A DNA stretch of 64,000 nt from Butyrivibrio sp. Su6 (GTDB taxonomy: Bacteria > Bacillota > Clostridia > Lachnospirales > Lachnospiraceae): contig NZ_FNUR01000010.1 of NCBI RefSeq assembly GCF_900108105.1, forward strand, positions 62,001 to 126,000, written 5' to 3'. Shown one piece after another: positions 35,269-44,101 of this stretch. A program made the position numbers and the translations under genes. Position 1 is the first letter of the stretch. Each line of letters opens with the position of its first letter. The notes beneath the pieces were generated by a model. The model was not told where the DNA came from. It ran no database searches and saw only the letters and a list, made by a program, of their open reading frames with translations.

Positions 35269-35279
35269 GGGTTTGGGAT

Positions 35280-36683
35280 ATGAACAGGAACAACAAGGGT
35301 GCTAATACTAATGTAATACAAATGTGTGTAGATATCTTTTTGATAGCTTTTGTTTATTTCATTGAAAAGATAGTCTATGGCAATTATTTGCGAGAGGGGA
35401 CTTATCTGAAGTGTTTTGCTTTGGTAATTGTCTTCGGAGTCGTATATATCCTGGCTAATAAAGAAGCCAGGATTTATAATGTCACATTGTTTTTCTATAT
35501 GGACAGATTTTGGAAGATACTTACCAAGTCATGGATTCTTGCATCTATAACAACAATAGTGTTTATGTATGTTTACAATCCGGGACTTGGAGCCAGAAGA
35601 TTCCATTTGCATTACCTTTTGTTCACTTACATAGCAATATGCCTGAACATGATAGTGAGCAGATTCCTGCAGATGGTAACTACTACATACAAAGCGCCAA
35701 GAGCGGCGTATGTTGGCACTTTTGAGGAATTTGAGAAGTTTAACTATTTCCTGAATAAGACAAGCATGAAGATAGAAAATGTCGGATATATTTTGGAAAA
35801 AGGAGAACTAGAAAACAGAGTATTCAATGTTTTGGGAAATCTGTCAGATCTTGAAAATATTATCAGAAATTATGAGATTGATCAGATATATTTCATGCAG
35901 CATACAGATGATAATCTGGCGCAGATCCATGAGTATGTAGATATCTGTCTTGAAATGGGAGTCACAGTCAAGGTTGTTATCGATGCTGACGGACATCACC
36001 TTATGAACAGGCCAAACAGTTTTGTAAGCTCAGTTGGAACATATCCGCTTATCACATATCACACAGTAACCCTTAACACATATGAGCAGCTTGTGAAAAG
36101 ACTTATGGATATATTCGTGAGCGTTGTAGGAATTATAATAACTTCCCCTATAATGCTGGCTACGGCAATCGCAATAAAGCTTGATTCAAAAGGACCTGTT
36201 TTGTTTAGGCAAAAAAGAGTCGGACAAAATGGAAGAACCTTTGAAATATATAAATTCAGAAGCATGTGTGTTGATGCAGAGAAAAAGAAGGAAGAACTTC
36301 TATCGCAGAACGAGATGGACGGGTTCATGTTTAAGATAAAAGATGATCCAAGAGTCACAAAGGTAGGCAGATTCATTAGAAAGACCAGTATTGATGAGCT
36401 TCCACAATTTTTTAATGTTTTAAAGGGAGATATGAGTGTTGTGGGCACAAGACCACCGACAGTAGATGAAGTATCAAAGTACGAGAGGGGACAGTGGCGC
36501 AGGATCAGCATTAAGCCGGGGATAACAGGAATGTGGCAGATCAGCGGTCGAAGCAATATCACAGATTTTGATGAGGTTGTTCAGCTTGATCTGAAATATA
36601 TAGATAACTGGAGCATTTTAACTGATATACAAATAATACTAAAGACAGTAGGGGTTTTGTTCAAAAGAAAGGGAGCATACTAA
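35280..36683 (+). CDS. Polyprenyl glycosylphosphotransferase (initiating sugar transferase)
   Basis: This 467-residue protein has several N-terminal membrane helices, a CoA-binding-like middle region and a C-terminal bacterial sugar transferase domain. Motifs include a final re-entrant helix, GPVLFRQKRVGQNGRTFEIYKFRSM, KIKDDPRVTKVGRFIRKTSIDELPQ and KPGITGMWQISGR. It transfers a sugar-1-phosphate from a nucleotide sugar to undecaprenyl phosphate, starting repeat-unit assembly at the inner face of the membrane. Which sugar is used cannot be told. Confidence 0.93.
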   Translation: MNRNNKGANTNVIQMCVDIFLIAFVYFIEKIVYGNYLREGTYLKCFALVIVFGVVYILANKEARIYNVTLFFYMDRFWKILTKSWILASITTIVFMYVYNPGLGARRFHLHYLLFTYIAICLNMIVSRFLQMVTTTYKAPRAAYVGTFEEFEKFNYFLNKTSMKIENVGYILEKGELENRVFNVLGNLSDLENIIRNYEIDQIYFMQHTDDNLAQIHEYVDICLEMGVTVKVVIDADGHHLMNRPNSFVSSVGTYPLITYHTVTLNTYEQLVKRLMDIFVSVVGIIITSPIMLATAIAIKLDSKGPVLFRQKRVGQNGRTFEIYKFRSMCVDAEKKKEELLSQNEMDGFMFKIKDDPRVTKVGRFIRKTSIDELPQFFNVLKGDMSVVGTRPPTVDEVSKYERGQWRRISIKPGITGMWQISGRSNITDFDEVVQLDLKYIDNWSILTDIQIILKTVGVLFKRKGAY

Positions 36684-36696
36684 GGGAGGCAAAGGA

Positions 36697-36963
36697 ATGT
36701 TTGACAGAAGTGATGTTATAAAGTTGAAAAAAGACATTAATGTTACGGATCTTTCCGGTGAGAAAGTAATGATTGATTTTGATTCCGGGAAATACTTCAT
36801 GATAAAGGGGTCAGGAAATGATATCTGGGACCTTATTCAGGAAGACATAACTGTTGAAGAAATCATAAAAAAGCTCTTGGCAGAATATGATGTGTCGGAA
36901 GAAGAATGTGAAAAATCAGTCCTGGAGTTTTTGGGGAAACTACAGGAATTTAGTTTTATCTGA
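36697..36963 (+). CDS. PqqD-like RRE protein (lasso B1-like)
   Basis: This 88-residue protein has the PqqD/RiPP-recognition-element pattern: VMIDFDSGKYFMIKGSGNDIWDLI, then TVEEIIKKLLAEYDVSEEECEKSVLEFLGKLQEF. In lasso-peptide pathways the B1 protein of this type binds the leader peptide and delivers it to B2 and C. Here it lies between the initiating sugar transferase (13 bases away) and the Wzz/kinase gene (27 bases). A B2-like, an asparagine-synthetase-like and an HPr-kinase-like gene occur further along the same locus. It has an AAGGGAGG ribosome site. Confidence 0.83.
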   Translation: MFDRSDVIKLKKDINVTDLSGEKVMIDFDSGKYFMIKGSGNDIWDLIQEDITVEEIIKKLLAEYDVSEEECEKSVLEFLGKLQEFSFI

Positions 36964-36990
36964 ATGTGGAAGTAGGGGAGATTTTAAATA

Positions 36991-38403
36991 ATGCTAAAGA
37001 TAATATTGCAGAATTTTCATTTGGAAAAAGTTTTTTGGATCATTATATCGAAATTGAAGTTTATAATTTTGGTTGGTCTTATATGCGGAGTCATAACCGG
37101 AGCAGTGTCTATGTTTATGCGCGAAGACACATATATGGCTCAAATATCTTTGTATGTGTATGCAAATCCTGATTATATCAATGATAATGGAATCAATATT
37201 TCTACTTCTGATATAACATCTGCATCAACACTTCTTAACAGTTATACCCAGATTCTAAAGAGTGACAGCTTTCTTAACTCTGTCATAGAAGAAGCTGAAT
37301 TGAACACGGCATATTATAACGCCAATGTTCTGAGGAGGGAGATCACATCTTCTGCTGTGGGTGGAACTGCCGTGTTTAAAATTTTTGTATCTGACAGTAA
37401 CCCCTATAACGCCATGCTGATTGCAAACACAATAGGTAAGCTCGCTCCTCAAAAAATAATCAGTATAGTAAAGTCCGGTGGCATTGAGGTGCTGGATGAA
37501 GCTGTTTTGCCGACTCAGCCTTCTGAATCAACTAACATAATTGTCTTTGCAGCTATTGGTGTTTTTGGAGGCGCAGTATTGGCTACACTTGTATTTCTTT
37601 TTATCGGATTTAGAGATACGAGGTACAGACGTGTCTATGAAGTTACTGACATGTTCAATATCCCGATACTTGGTACAGTTCCGCAAATTGATGAAAAGAA
37701 GGAAAACGGCGCACCAGATATTCTTCTCAATGAGAAAAGCCCTTTTGTTTTAAAGGAGGCATATAACGATATTCGCACAAACCTGGTCTTTGCGGGAAAA
37801 AATGAAAAGTGCCCTGTATTTGCAGTTACAGGTGCAGATTACGATGAAGGTAAAACTACAAGTAGTATTAATATAGCAATTGCTTTTTCCATGATGGGGA
37901 AGAAAACTCTCCTTATAGATGCTGATTTAAGAAACGGAAATATAGCGCAGGAGTTGAATATAGAACAATCTTCAGGACTTAGTGAATTTCTTTCAGGAAA
38001 AAAAGAAATCAGAATTGTTCCAAATGCACTAGAAAATCTGGATGTGATCACTTCCGGAGAATATCCGCTTAATCCCACAGAATTGTTGATTGGTAAAAAG
38101 TGGATGGGACTAATAAATGAGTTAAAAGAAAAGTATGAGATGATTATTATAGATACTCCTTCAATTGGAATAGTTACTGATGGAATAGAAGTAGTTAATG
38201 TAGCGACAGCCTTTATAGTTGTAATCAGAGAGTTACTTACCAAATTTGAAAGAGAAGAGATGATCATACGAAGACTTGAAGCTGTTGATGCCAATATATG
38301 CGGTTTTGTATACAACGGTATTTCTGTAAAATCAGAAGATTACAATCATAAAGATTATGTGAATGGTGGAGAGTATGGTAAGCGTAATAGTGCCGGTGTA
38401 TAA
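36991..38403 (+). CDS. Wzz-type chain-length protein fused to tyrosine kinase
   Basis: This 470-residue protein has an N-terminal Wzz domain with membrane helices near residues 20-42 and about 185-208. It then has a cytoplasmic bacterial tyrosine-kinase domain: Walker A GADYDEGKTTSS (about 284-295), A' LLIDADLRNG, and B IIIDTPSIG. The C-terminus carries four tyrosines (ending SVKSEDYNHKDYVNGGEYG), the usual autophosphorylation cluster. It controls polymer length and export through phosphorylation. In Firmicutes the two parts are usually separate proteins (CpsC, CpsD); here they are fused, as in proteobacterial Wzc. No CpsB-type phosphatase gene is seen in the window. Confidence 0.9.
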   Translation: MLKIILQNFHLEKVFWIIISKLKFIILVGLICGVITGAVSMFMREDTYMAQISLYVYANPDYINDNGINISTSDITSASTLLNSYTQILKSDSFLNSVIEEAELNTAYYNANVLRREITSSAVGGTAVFKIFVSDSNPYNAMLIANTIGKLAPQKIISIVKSGGIEVLDEAVLPTQPSESTNIIVFAAIGVFGGAVLATLVFLFIGFRDTRYRRVYEVTDMFNIPILGTVPQIDEKKENGAPDILLNEKSPFVLKEAYNDIRTNLVFAGKNEKCPVFAVTGADYDEGKTTSSINIAIAFSMMGKKTLLIDADLRNGNIAQELNIEQSSGLSEFLSGKKEIRIVPNALENLDVITSGEYPLNPTELLIGKKWMGLINELKEKYEMIIIDTPSIGIVTDGIEVVNVATAFIVVIRELLTKFEREEMIIRRLEAVDANICGFVYNGISVKSEDYNHKDYVNGGEYGKRNSAGV

Positions 38404-39373
38404 CACTGAGAAGTATCTTAGAAGATGCATGGATGCTTTAGTTGGACAGACGTTAGATCATGATCTTTTGGAGATTGTAGTAGTCAATGACGGGTCAACA
38501 GATGGCTCTCTTGAAATCCTGAATGAATACAGTGAGAAATATCCGCACATTGTAAAGATTTTTTCAAAAGAAAACGGTGGGCAGGCAAGCGCCAGAAATC
38601 TGGGGATAGAGAAAGCAAGCGGAGAATATGTAGGATTTGCGGATTCTGATGATCATGTTGATACTACAATGTTCGAGAAACTTTATAAAGCTGCTACAGA
38701 TAATGATGCGGATATTGTGGAATGCCACTATCACAGTATGCTTGAGCTTACTGAAGATGGACCTGATGGATTGCCTCTATATAAGGAGATAGGAACAAGA
38801 GGAACTATCAAATCACATGGTGACAGCAGAGAACTATTTTTTGATCCTCAGGTATCGCCATGGAATAAGCTATATAAAAAGAAAATACTTATAGATAATA
38901 GTATCCGCTTTCCTGAAGGCATGATCTATGAGGATACAGCTTTTTATGTAAAAGTGCTTCCTTACATAAAGAAACAGATTTATGTTGATGAAAAACTTGT
39001 CTATTATAGCGTCAGAAAAAATTCTACGATGACTTCAAATCAAGGGAAAAGAGTTGGGGATATATTGTTGGTCATAGACGATATTTTGAATTATTACAAG
39101 GATAATGATTTATACAACTCTTATAAAGATGAACTTGAATATTTTTGTGTGAAAATACTATTTTGCAGTAATTTCAGCAGGATAGGAAGAGTGGAAAGCA
39201 ACGATTTAAGAAAAGAACTTTTAAAAAAATCTTTTGATTATGCGAGATCCATATTTCCTGATTACAGGCAGAATAAGTATTTTACCGGAAAGATTGGGGT
39301 ATATATCAAATCTGTAAACAGGTTGGATTATGGCATATATTCAAAAATATTATCAAAGGTAATGATCGGATGA
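38375..39373 (+). CDS. GT2 family glycosyltransferase
   Basis: This is 332 residues from ATG 38375, giving the typical MVSVIVPVYNTEKYLRRCM; an upstream ATG at 38363 in the same frame is also possible. The start lies inside the kinase gene (29-base overlap). GT-A motifs are VNDGSTDGS and FADSDDHV (the DxD metal site), then SPWNKLYKKKIL and the acceptor-side EDTAF. Such enzymes add a sugar to the lipid-linked repeat unit at the cytoplasmic face. Donor and acceptor are unknown. The stop overlaps the next gene by 4 bases. Confidence 0.9.
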   Translation: MVSVIVPVYNTEKYLRRCMDALVGQTLDHDLLEIVVVNDGSTDGSLEILNEYSEKYPHIVKIFSKENGGQASARNLGIEKASGEYVGFADSDDHVDTTMFEKLYKAATDNDADIVECHYHSMLELTEDGPDGLPLYKEIGTRGTIKSHGDSRELFFDPQVSPWNKLYKKKILIDNSIRFPEGMIYEDTAFYVKVLPYIKKQIYVDEKLVYYSVRKNSTMTSNQGKRVGDILLVIDDILNYYKDNDLYNSYKDELEYFCVKILFCSNFSRIGRVESNDLRKELLKKSFDYARSIFPDYRQNKYFTGKIGVYIKSVNRLDYGIYSKILSKVMIG

Positions 39374-40320
39374 ATAGAAAAATATCTGTGGCCATAGCTA
39401 CTTATAATGGCGAAAAGTATATATCAGACCAGCTAAAATCGATAATAGATCAGACAATGCCTGTGAATGAAGTAATAATTCAGGATGATATCTCAAAAGA
39501 TAACACTGTAGCAGTAATAGAAAAGTTTATAGAGCAAAACAGACTGCAGGATAGATTCAAAGTGTCGGTCAATAAATGTAATCTTGGTTATGCATCAAAT
39601 TTTATAACTGCTTTAAAACAAACAACAGGCGATTACGTCTTTTTTTGTGATCAGGATGATATCTGGATCAAAGATCGGGTGGAAAAGATGGTAGAAGTAA
39701 TGGAAAACCACCCTGAGATTGGGCTTCTTGGATCTGAGTTTGAACCATTTAAAAGTACTTTGGATGCGCCTGACGTTCCGGCCTGGGAGCTAAAGAAATT
39801 CAAAAATGATGATAGTTTAGAAAAACTTGAGTTTAATTCTGAAAACATATTTATCGGATGCCAGGGCTGCACAATGTTGATGAGAAGAGAATTTCTGGAC
39901 AGAATCAGCACCTATTGGTATGAAGGGTGGGCTCATGACGAGTATGTCTGGAAGCTTGCTCTTGCAGGTGATGAACTTTATTTCTTTCATAAGGTTACAA
40001 TAAAAAGACGCCTTCATTCAGATAATGTAACGCTTCATAAGGAGCATGAAAAAGAAAAACGTCTCAAATACCTGACGGATCTGAAAAAAAGTCATGAGCA
40101 GACGATTTATTATTTGGATAAGGACTGCAGAGATGGGCAAAATGACGCAGAAATCAACAGAAGGATCAGTATTTTGAAAAAGCATGTATCAGCGACTGAA
40201 ATGAGAGTTGGACTGATAAATGAAAGAAAACTGCTTAACACTTTTAGATTATTAGGATATGTAGATTGTTATCATAAGGCCAGATCAATACCTGTAGAAC
40301 TATTGATGGCTTTTAAATAG
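39370..40320 (+). CDS. GT2 family glycosyltransferase (rhamnosyltransferase-like)
   Basis: This 316-residue enzyme starts MNRKISVAIATYNGEKYISDQLKS, followed by QDDISKDNT and FFCDQDDIW (DxD-like metal site). This version of the GT2 fold, with the DQDD motif and a later WAHDEYVWKLAL, is common among rhamnosyl- and related transferases. It overlaps the preceding GT2 gene by ATGA and the Wzy-like gene follows after 3 bases. Its sugar specificity is an inference. Confidence 0.87.
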   Translation: MNRKISVAIATYNGEKYISDQLKSIIDQTMPVNEVIIQDDISKDNTVAVIEKFIEQNRLQDRFKVSVNKCNLGYASNFITALKQTTGDYVFFCDQDDIWIKDRVEKMVEVMENHPEIGLLGSEFEPFKSTLDAPDVPAWELKKFKNDDSLEKLEFNSENIFIGCQGCTMLMRREFLDRISTYWYEGWAHDEYVWKLALAGDELYFFHKVTIKRRLHSDNVTLHKEHEKEKRLKYLTDLKKSHEQTIYYLDKDCRDGQNDAEINRRISILKKHVSATEMRVGLINERKLLNTFRLLGYVDCYHKARSIPVELLMAFK

Positions 40321-40323
40321 AAA

Positions 40324-41703
40324 ATGAGTAATATTAAGACTTTAAATAATGAGAAAAGTAAATATTTCAAGGCTCCAAGAGAACGGGTTATTTTTTACAG
40401 ATGTTCTCTGTTATATATTTTTGCTTTATATATAATGCCACCATATTTTGGACTTGAAAATCCTCTGTTTGACCTGACTGTTGTCAGAGTTGTGATAATT
40501 GCTTTGTTATGTGCAATAGCCTTTGATTATCAAAGAAGTACTGATTTTGTTGATGTTGTACTTAAACAGAAGATGACATGGGTACTATTTCCGTATGTTT
40601 TTGTTGTTTTTTACACAATGGTGCTCAGGGTAGACTTCAATGCTTTTTTCAACCCATTTATTGACATTTTGTGCATGTACCTCTTGATATATGTGATCAA
40701 AGACTGCGTTGGAGTAGATAAAACGTTAAAGATGTTAATTGCGTTTTTGTATATTCTGGTCATTTTGGGGATAGAAGAGTCAATAACAACGGTATCGCCA
40801 TTTTCATATCTGGTTACCCTTGATGGGATTTATACCGGACGATATATAAGAGGCGGGCATTATAGAATAATGGGAAATTGCATTCATTCACTTGGTTATG
40901 GACTACTGTTGATGAGTGCCATGCCTCTGGCAGGGTATGACATAAAAGAGAAAACCTTTAATGTCTACAGGAGGCCGCTATTACTGTTTGGCATTATTGC
41001 CAATGTTTTTTTAACAGGATCAAGATCAAGTCTTGGAGTTGTTTTTTTGTGCTATGGAATGATGTTTATTCTCTCTGACAGGAAATATTTAAAGAGAAAT
41101 TGTCTGTATACTTTTGCGGGAATTATTGTAGGGGCAGGTATTATAGTCCTTCTGCAGCCTACAGGTGCAGGCAAATACATAATGCTTCAGATTACAAGTC
41201 TTGTAGATACGATCTTTAATACATCATTTTCAGTGAAGTATGGTGCAAACCTCGAGCAGCTTGGGCAAAGTGCTGCATATAGAGACTTGTTAAAAAAAGT
41301 ATTTAAGGTTAAATGGCTTAATCCGGTTTTGGGGATAGGCAGGAAAAGAGCTTTCCTTTGCGAAATTGACGGACTTGTTGTTGCATCAATAGATAGCTTT
41401 TATATTGCCGATTATATCAGATACGCATACCCTGGAATGATCTCATACATTGTTTATCTTGTGTATATGGGTGTGGTGATGCTTAAAGATATGATAAGGA
41501 CAAGGTCTGCACTCATAAGGACATTATTTATTGGGGCAGTGAGTTACTGTGTGCATCTGTATATTGCTGATTCTTTAATGACAATGAAGTATCTTTATGT
41601 ACTGTTCACTATATATATATGCTGCGATAAAACACCGTATGTAGCTGCTGAAAAGTCAAGGTACTTTAAGAAGAGGAAATCCAGGTATGTTAAAAAGGGA
41701 TAA
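40324..41703 (+). CDS. Wzy-like polysaccharide polymerase
   Basis: This 459-residue membrane protein has roughly ten to twelve hydrophobic helices and little sequence identity to known proteins, as usual for polymerases. Supporting features are a large loop with GGHYRIMGNCIHSLGYGLL and the TGSRSSLGVVFL motif of O-antigen ligase/polymerase-type proteins, plus a later WLNPVLGIGRKR segment. Polymerises repeat units at the outer face after Wzx flips them. It lies in the right place, between transferases, in a locus with Wzx and Wzz. A ligase is the main alternative. Confidence 0.8.
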   Translation: MSNIKTLNNEKSKYFKAPRERVIFYRCSLLYIFALYIMPPYFGLENPLFDLTVVRVVIIALLCAIAFDYQRSTDFVDVVLKQKMTWVLFPYVFVVFYTMVLRVDFNAFFNPFIDILCMYLLIYVIKDCVGVDKTLKMLIAFLYILVILGIEESITTVSPFSYLVTLDGIYTGRYIRGGHYRIMGNCIHSLGYGLLLMSAMPLAGYDIKEKTFNVYRRPLLLFGIIANVFLTGSRSSLGVVFLCYGMMFILSDRKYLKRNCLYTFAGIIVGAGIIVLLQPTGAGKYIMLQITSLVDTIFNTSFSVKYGANLEQLGQSAAYRDLLKKVFKVKWLNPVLGIGRKRAFLCEIDGLVVASIDSFYIADYIRYAYPGMISYIVYLVYMGVVMLKDMIRTRSALIRTLFIGAVSYCVHLYIADSLMTMKYLYVLFTIYICCDKTPYVAAEKSRYFKKRKSRYVKKG

Positions 41704-42634
41704 CAAGATTATAAACAGAGCAAAAGACGGAATGCTTCTGGGAACAATATATGATCAGATAATGCTTAAAGTAAAGTACAATGTGCCCAAAATGCATTTT
41801 TTGTATGGAGTTATGGTCGGGCAGAAGCACAGGATGCTTTACTATAAGAAATTCAGAAAAAAATATTATTCTAAATGTATTTTGGAGAGACCCTGGGAGA
41901 TGCGTGCAAAAGAAAATAAAACTGACGTTGTGTGGAGTTTGTGGCTTCAGGGAATTGATAATGCTCCGGATATAGTAAAGAAGTGCGTTGACAGTCAGAA
42001 AAAATATATGCCTGACAAGAAAATAATTGTTCTGGATGAATCTACTATTCATGATTATGTGACGCTTCCTGATTACATAGAAAAAAAGTGGAAAGAGGGA
42101 ATAATTGGAAATGCGCAGTACAGTGATCTGGTAAGGAATGAACTCCTGATAAAATATGGAGGATATTGGATTGATTCGACAGTCCTGCTTACTGACAACA
42201 AAATCATAAGATATATCGATTCAGTACCTTTTTTTATGTTCAGTTTCTATTATTTTGGTTTCAATCCCGAGATAATGCAGCTTAATAACTGGTTCATACA
42301 CAGTACGACCAATAACAATATTATTTGCCTGCTTCAAAAGATGCTTTTGGAATATTGGAAAGATCATGACAGATGCGTAAACTACTTTATTTATCAGATC
42401 TTTGAATCTATAGCAAATGAGTTCTATTTTGAAGAATTCAGGCAAATGCCTGTTTTAAGTCAGGCACAGGCACATTTGCTCGCATCATATATATACGATG
42501 ATTTTGATGAATTCAAATATGACTTTTTGAAAGAAACAACAGGCGTACATAAGCTTAGTTACAGATTTGACCAGAAGAGATTAAAGAGGGAAGGAAACTT
42601 CTATGATGTCGTTATCAACAAAGGAAATTACTGA
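41687..42634 (+). CDS. Capsular polysaccharide synthesis protein (Caps_synth-like transferase)
   Basis: This 315-residue protein shares the Caps_synth/GT32-like pattern: VVWSLWLQGIDNAPDIVKKCVDS, then QYSDLVRNELLIKYGGYWIDSTVLL, where WIDST takes the place of the usual D-x-D loop. It is probably a cytoplasmic sugar transferase. It overlaps the Wzy-like gene by 17 bases and the next GT32 gene by 32 bases. The N-terminal 60 residues are basic, perhaps touching the membrane. Confidence 0.82.
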   Translation: MLKRDNKIINRAKDGMLLGTIYDQIMLKVKYNVPKMHFLYGVMVGQKHRMLYYKKFRKKYYSKCILERPWEMRAKENKTDVVWSLWLQGIDNAPDIVKKCVDSQKKYMPDKKIIVLDESTIHDYVTLPDYIEKKWKEGIIGNAQYSDLVRNELLIKYGGYWIDSTVLLTDNKIIRYIDSVPFFMFSFYYFGFNPEIMQLNNWFIHSTTNNNIICLLQKMLLEYWKDHDRCVNYFIYQIFESIANEFYFEEFRQMPVLSQAQAHLLASYIYDDFDEFKYDFLKETTGVHKLSYRFDQKRLKREGNFYDVVINKGNY

Positions 42635-43508
42635 TGCCAGGAAATTAATAAATATAATTCCGGAAGAGGGAAACCGAATACCTAAGATAATCCATTATTG
42701 CTGGTTTGGAGGCAAACCACTACCGGAGGATCTGAAAAAATGCCTTGATACATGGGAAAAGCTTCATGGATATACCATCATGAGATGGGATGAATCAAAC
42801 TGCACTTTTGATGAAAATGATTTTGTAAGGAATACATATAAAGACGGTCAGATAGGATTTATAGGTGATTATTACAGAGCGAAAGCAGTTTATGAATATG
42901 GTGGCATATATCTTGACACAGATGTAAAAGTAAAGAAAAGCTTTGATCCCCTGTTAAAGCATAAAGCTTTTTTAAATTTCATCTTTGATTGTTCTGTTGG
43001 CACGGCAATAATAGGAAGTGAAAAGCACAATCCATTGTTTAAGGGAATCATGGATATGTATGATAACACGGTGTTTTTACCTGATGATGGCAGTATCAGT
43101 AAAAAATCATTCGAGTGCAAAGACGGAAAGATATATGTTCATGGATATGCTACCAGCAATTATTACTATACATATTACATACTCAAGCATTACCCGCAGT
43201 TTATGTTAAACAACACCTTTCAGGATTTAGGTGATTTTGTCATTTATCCTAAAGAATTATTTGAAATCGGAACACTGACAGGACGTCACTTCGCAATACA
43301 TTTGAATGCAGGTGTGTGGAGGTTGAAAGGTAGTGATGGCAGAAATGCCAAGAACAAGATAAAGGAATTAATAAGCCGCAATGAGAGAGTATTCGATTTT
43401 GTTCAGATTCTGGTCAGAAGAAAAAGATATCGCATTTTGAATAAGAGTATTCCATTTTATGAGTATTCTATCGCTCAAAAGAATGGGGATGCTCTACCGG
43501 AGCTTTGA
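42603..43508 (+). CDS. GT32 family glycosyltransferase
   Basis: This is a 301-residue GT32 enzyme with RIPKIIHYCWFGGKPLPEDLKKC, then GDYYRAKAVYEYGGIYLDTDV containing the DxD metal site (LDTD), and a later ATSNYYYTYYILKHYPQ with HLNAGVW. Members move mannose, galactose or related sugars to growing chains. It begins inside the preceding gene; two ATG codons (42603, 42606) compete as start, with GGGAAGG upstream. Together with the Caps_synth gene it forms a tandem pair of related folds. Confidence 0.9.
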   Translation: MMSLSTKEITDARKLINIIPEEGNRIPKIIHYCWFGGKPLPEDLKKCLDTWEKLHGYTIMRWDESNCTFDENDFVRNTYKDGQIGFIGDYYRAKAVYEYGGIYLDTDVKVKKSFDPLLKHKAFLNFIFDCSVGTAIIGSEKHNPLFKGIMDMYDNTVFLPDDGSISKKSFECKDGKIYVHGYATSNYYYTYYILKHYPQFMLNNTFQDLGDFVIYPKELFEIGTLTGRHFAIHLNAGVWRLKGSDGRNAKNKIKELISRNERVFDFVQILVRRKRYRILNKSIPFYEYSIAQKNGDALPEL

Positions 43509-43510
43509 CA

Positions 43511-44101
43511 ATGATAAATGAATTTGCAAGATATTTCAGATGGCTTGTGATTGAGCAATTAGGCGGGCTGTATATAAGTCAGTTTCAATTTTTATTTATA
43601 ATACTATGTTTGTTCATCATAGTGCCGGGATATGTTTTTCATGTGAAAAGAAAAGTTCCGTGGTCAAAAGTATTTCTCGTGTTTTTTACTGTGTATTATT
43701 TAGGAGTAATATTGCTGATCGCGATAATAAGACGTGAACCGGGGTCAAGGAATGGAGGAATCGGGGTGTATTTTAACCTTGGTATTTCTCGTGGACACAT
43801 ATATTCATATATGTATACGGTTTATAGCCTGCTTAATATAGCTTTGTTTTTTCCGTGGGGACTATTGATTGTTTTATATAGAAAAAAAGATCCTTTGTTT
43901 CGTGCGGTGATCATGACAGTGCTTGTGGGCTTTATTACGAGTTTTGGGATAGAAATATTGCAGGCTTTGACAGGACGAGGAATTTTTGAGCTGACAGATC
44001 TTTTTACAAATGTTACAGGGACATTTGCCGGAGCTATGATCGGTGGAGTAATACAACGTTTTAGTATGAGGGTAAAGAAAAAAAATGAGTTTTCTGAATA
44101 A
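43511..44101 (+). CDS. VanZ-like membrane protein
   Basis: This is 196 residues from ATG 43511, with GGAG 9 bases upstream; TTG 43505 overlaps the preceding stop. It has several hydrophobic helices and the VanZ pattern: FNLGISRG, LLNIALFFPWGLLIVL, then GRGIFELTDLFTNVTGTFAGAMIGG. VanZ gives low-level teicoplanin resistance in enterococci, but the family is widespread with no settled biochemical role. Its location between a GT32 gene and a CotH-like gene, with which it overlaps by 17 bases, suggests a surface-polymer task. Confidence 0.85.
   Translation: MINEFARYFRWLVIEQLGGLYISQFQFLFIILCLFIIVPGYVFHVKRKVPWSKVFLVFFTVYYLGVILLIAIIRREPGSRNGGIGVYFNLGISRGHIYSYMYTVYSLLNIALFFPWGLLIVLYRKKDPLFRAVIMTVLVGFITSFGIEILQALTGRGIFELTDLFTNVTGTFAGAMIGGVIQRFSMRVKKKNEFSE

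Noticed and set aside
36966-37172. A 68-codon frame starting MEVGEILNNA before the Wzz/kinase gene
   Set aside because: It overlaps the start of the well-supported 36991 gene in another frame and shows no family features, so it is unlikely to be a peptide precursor.
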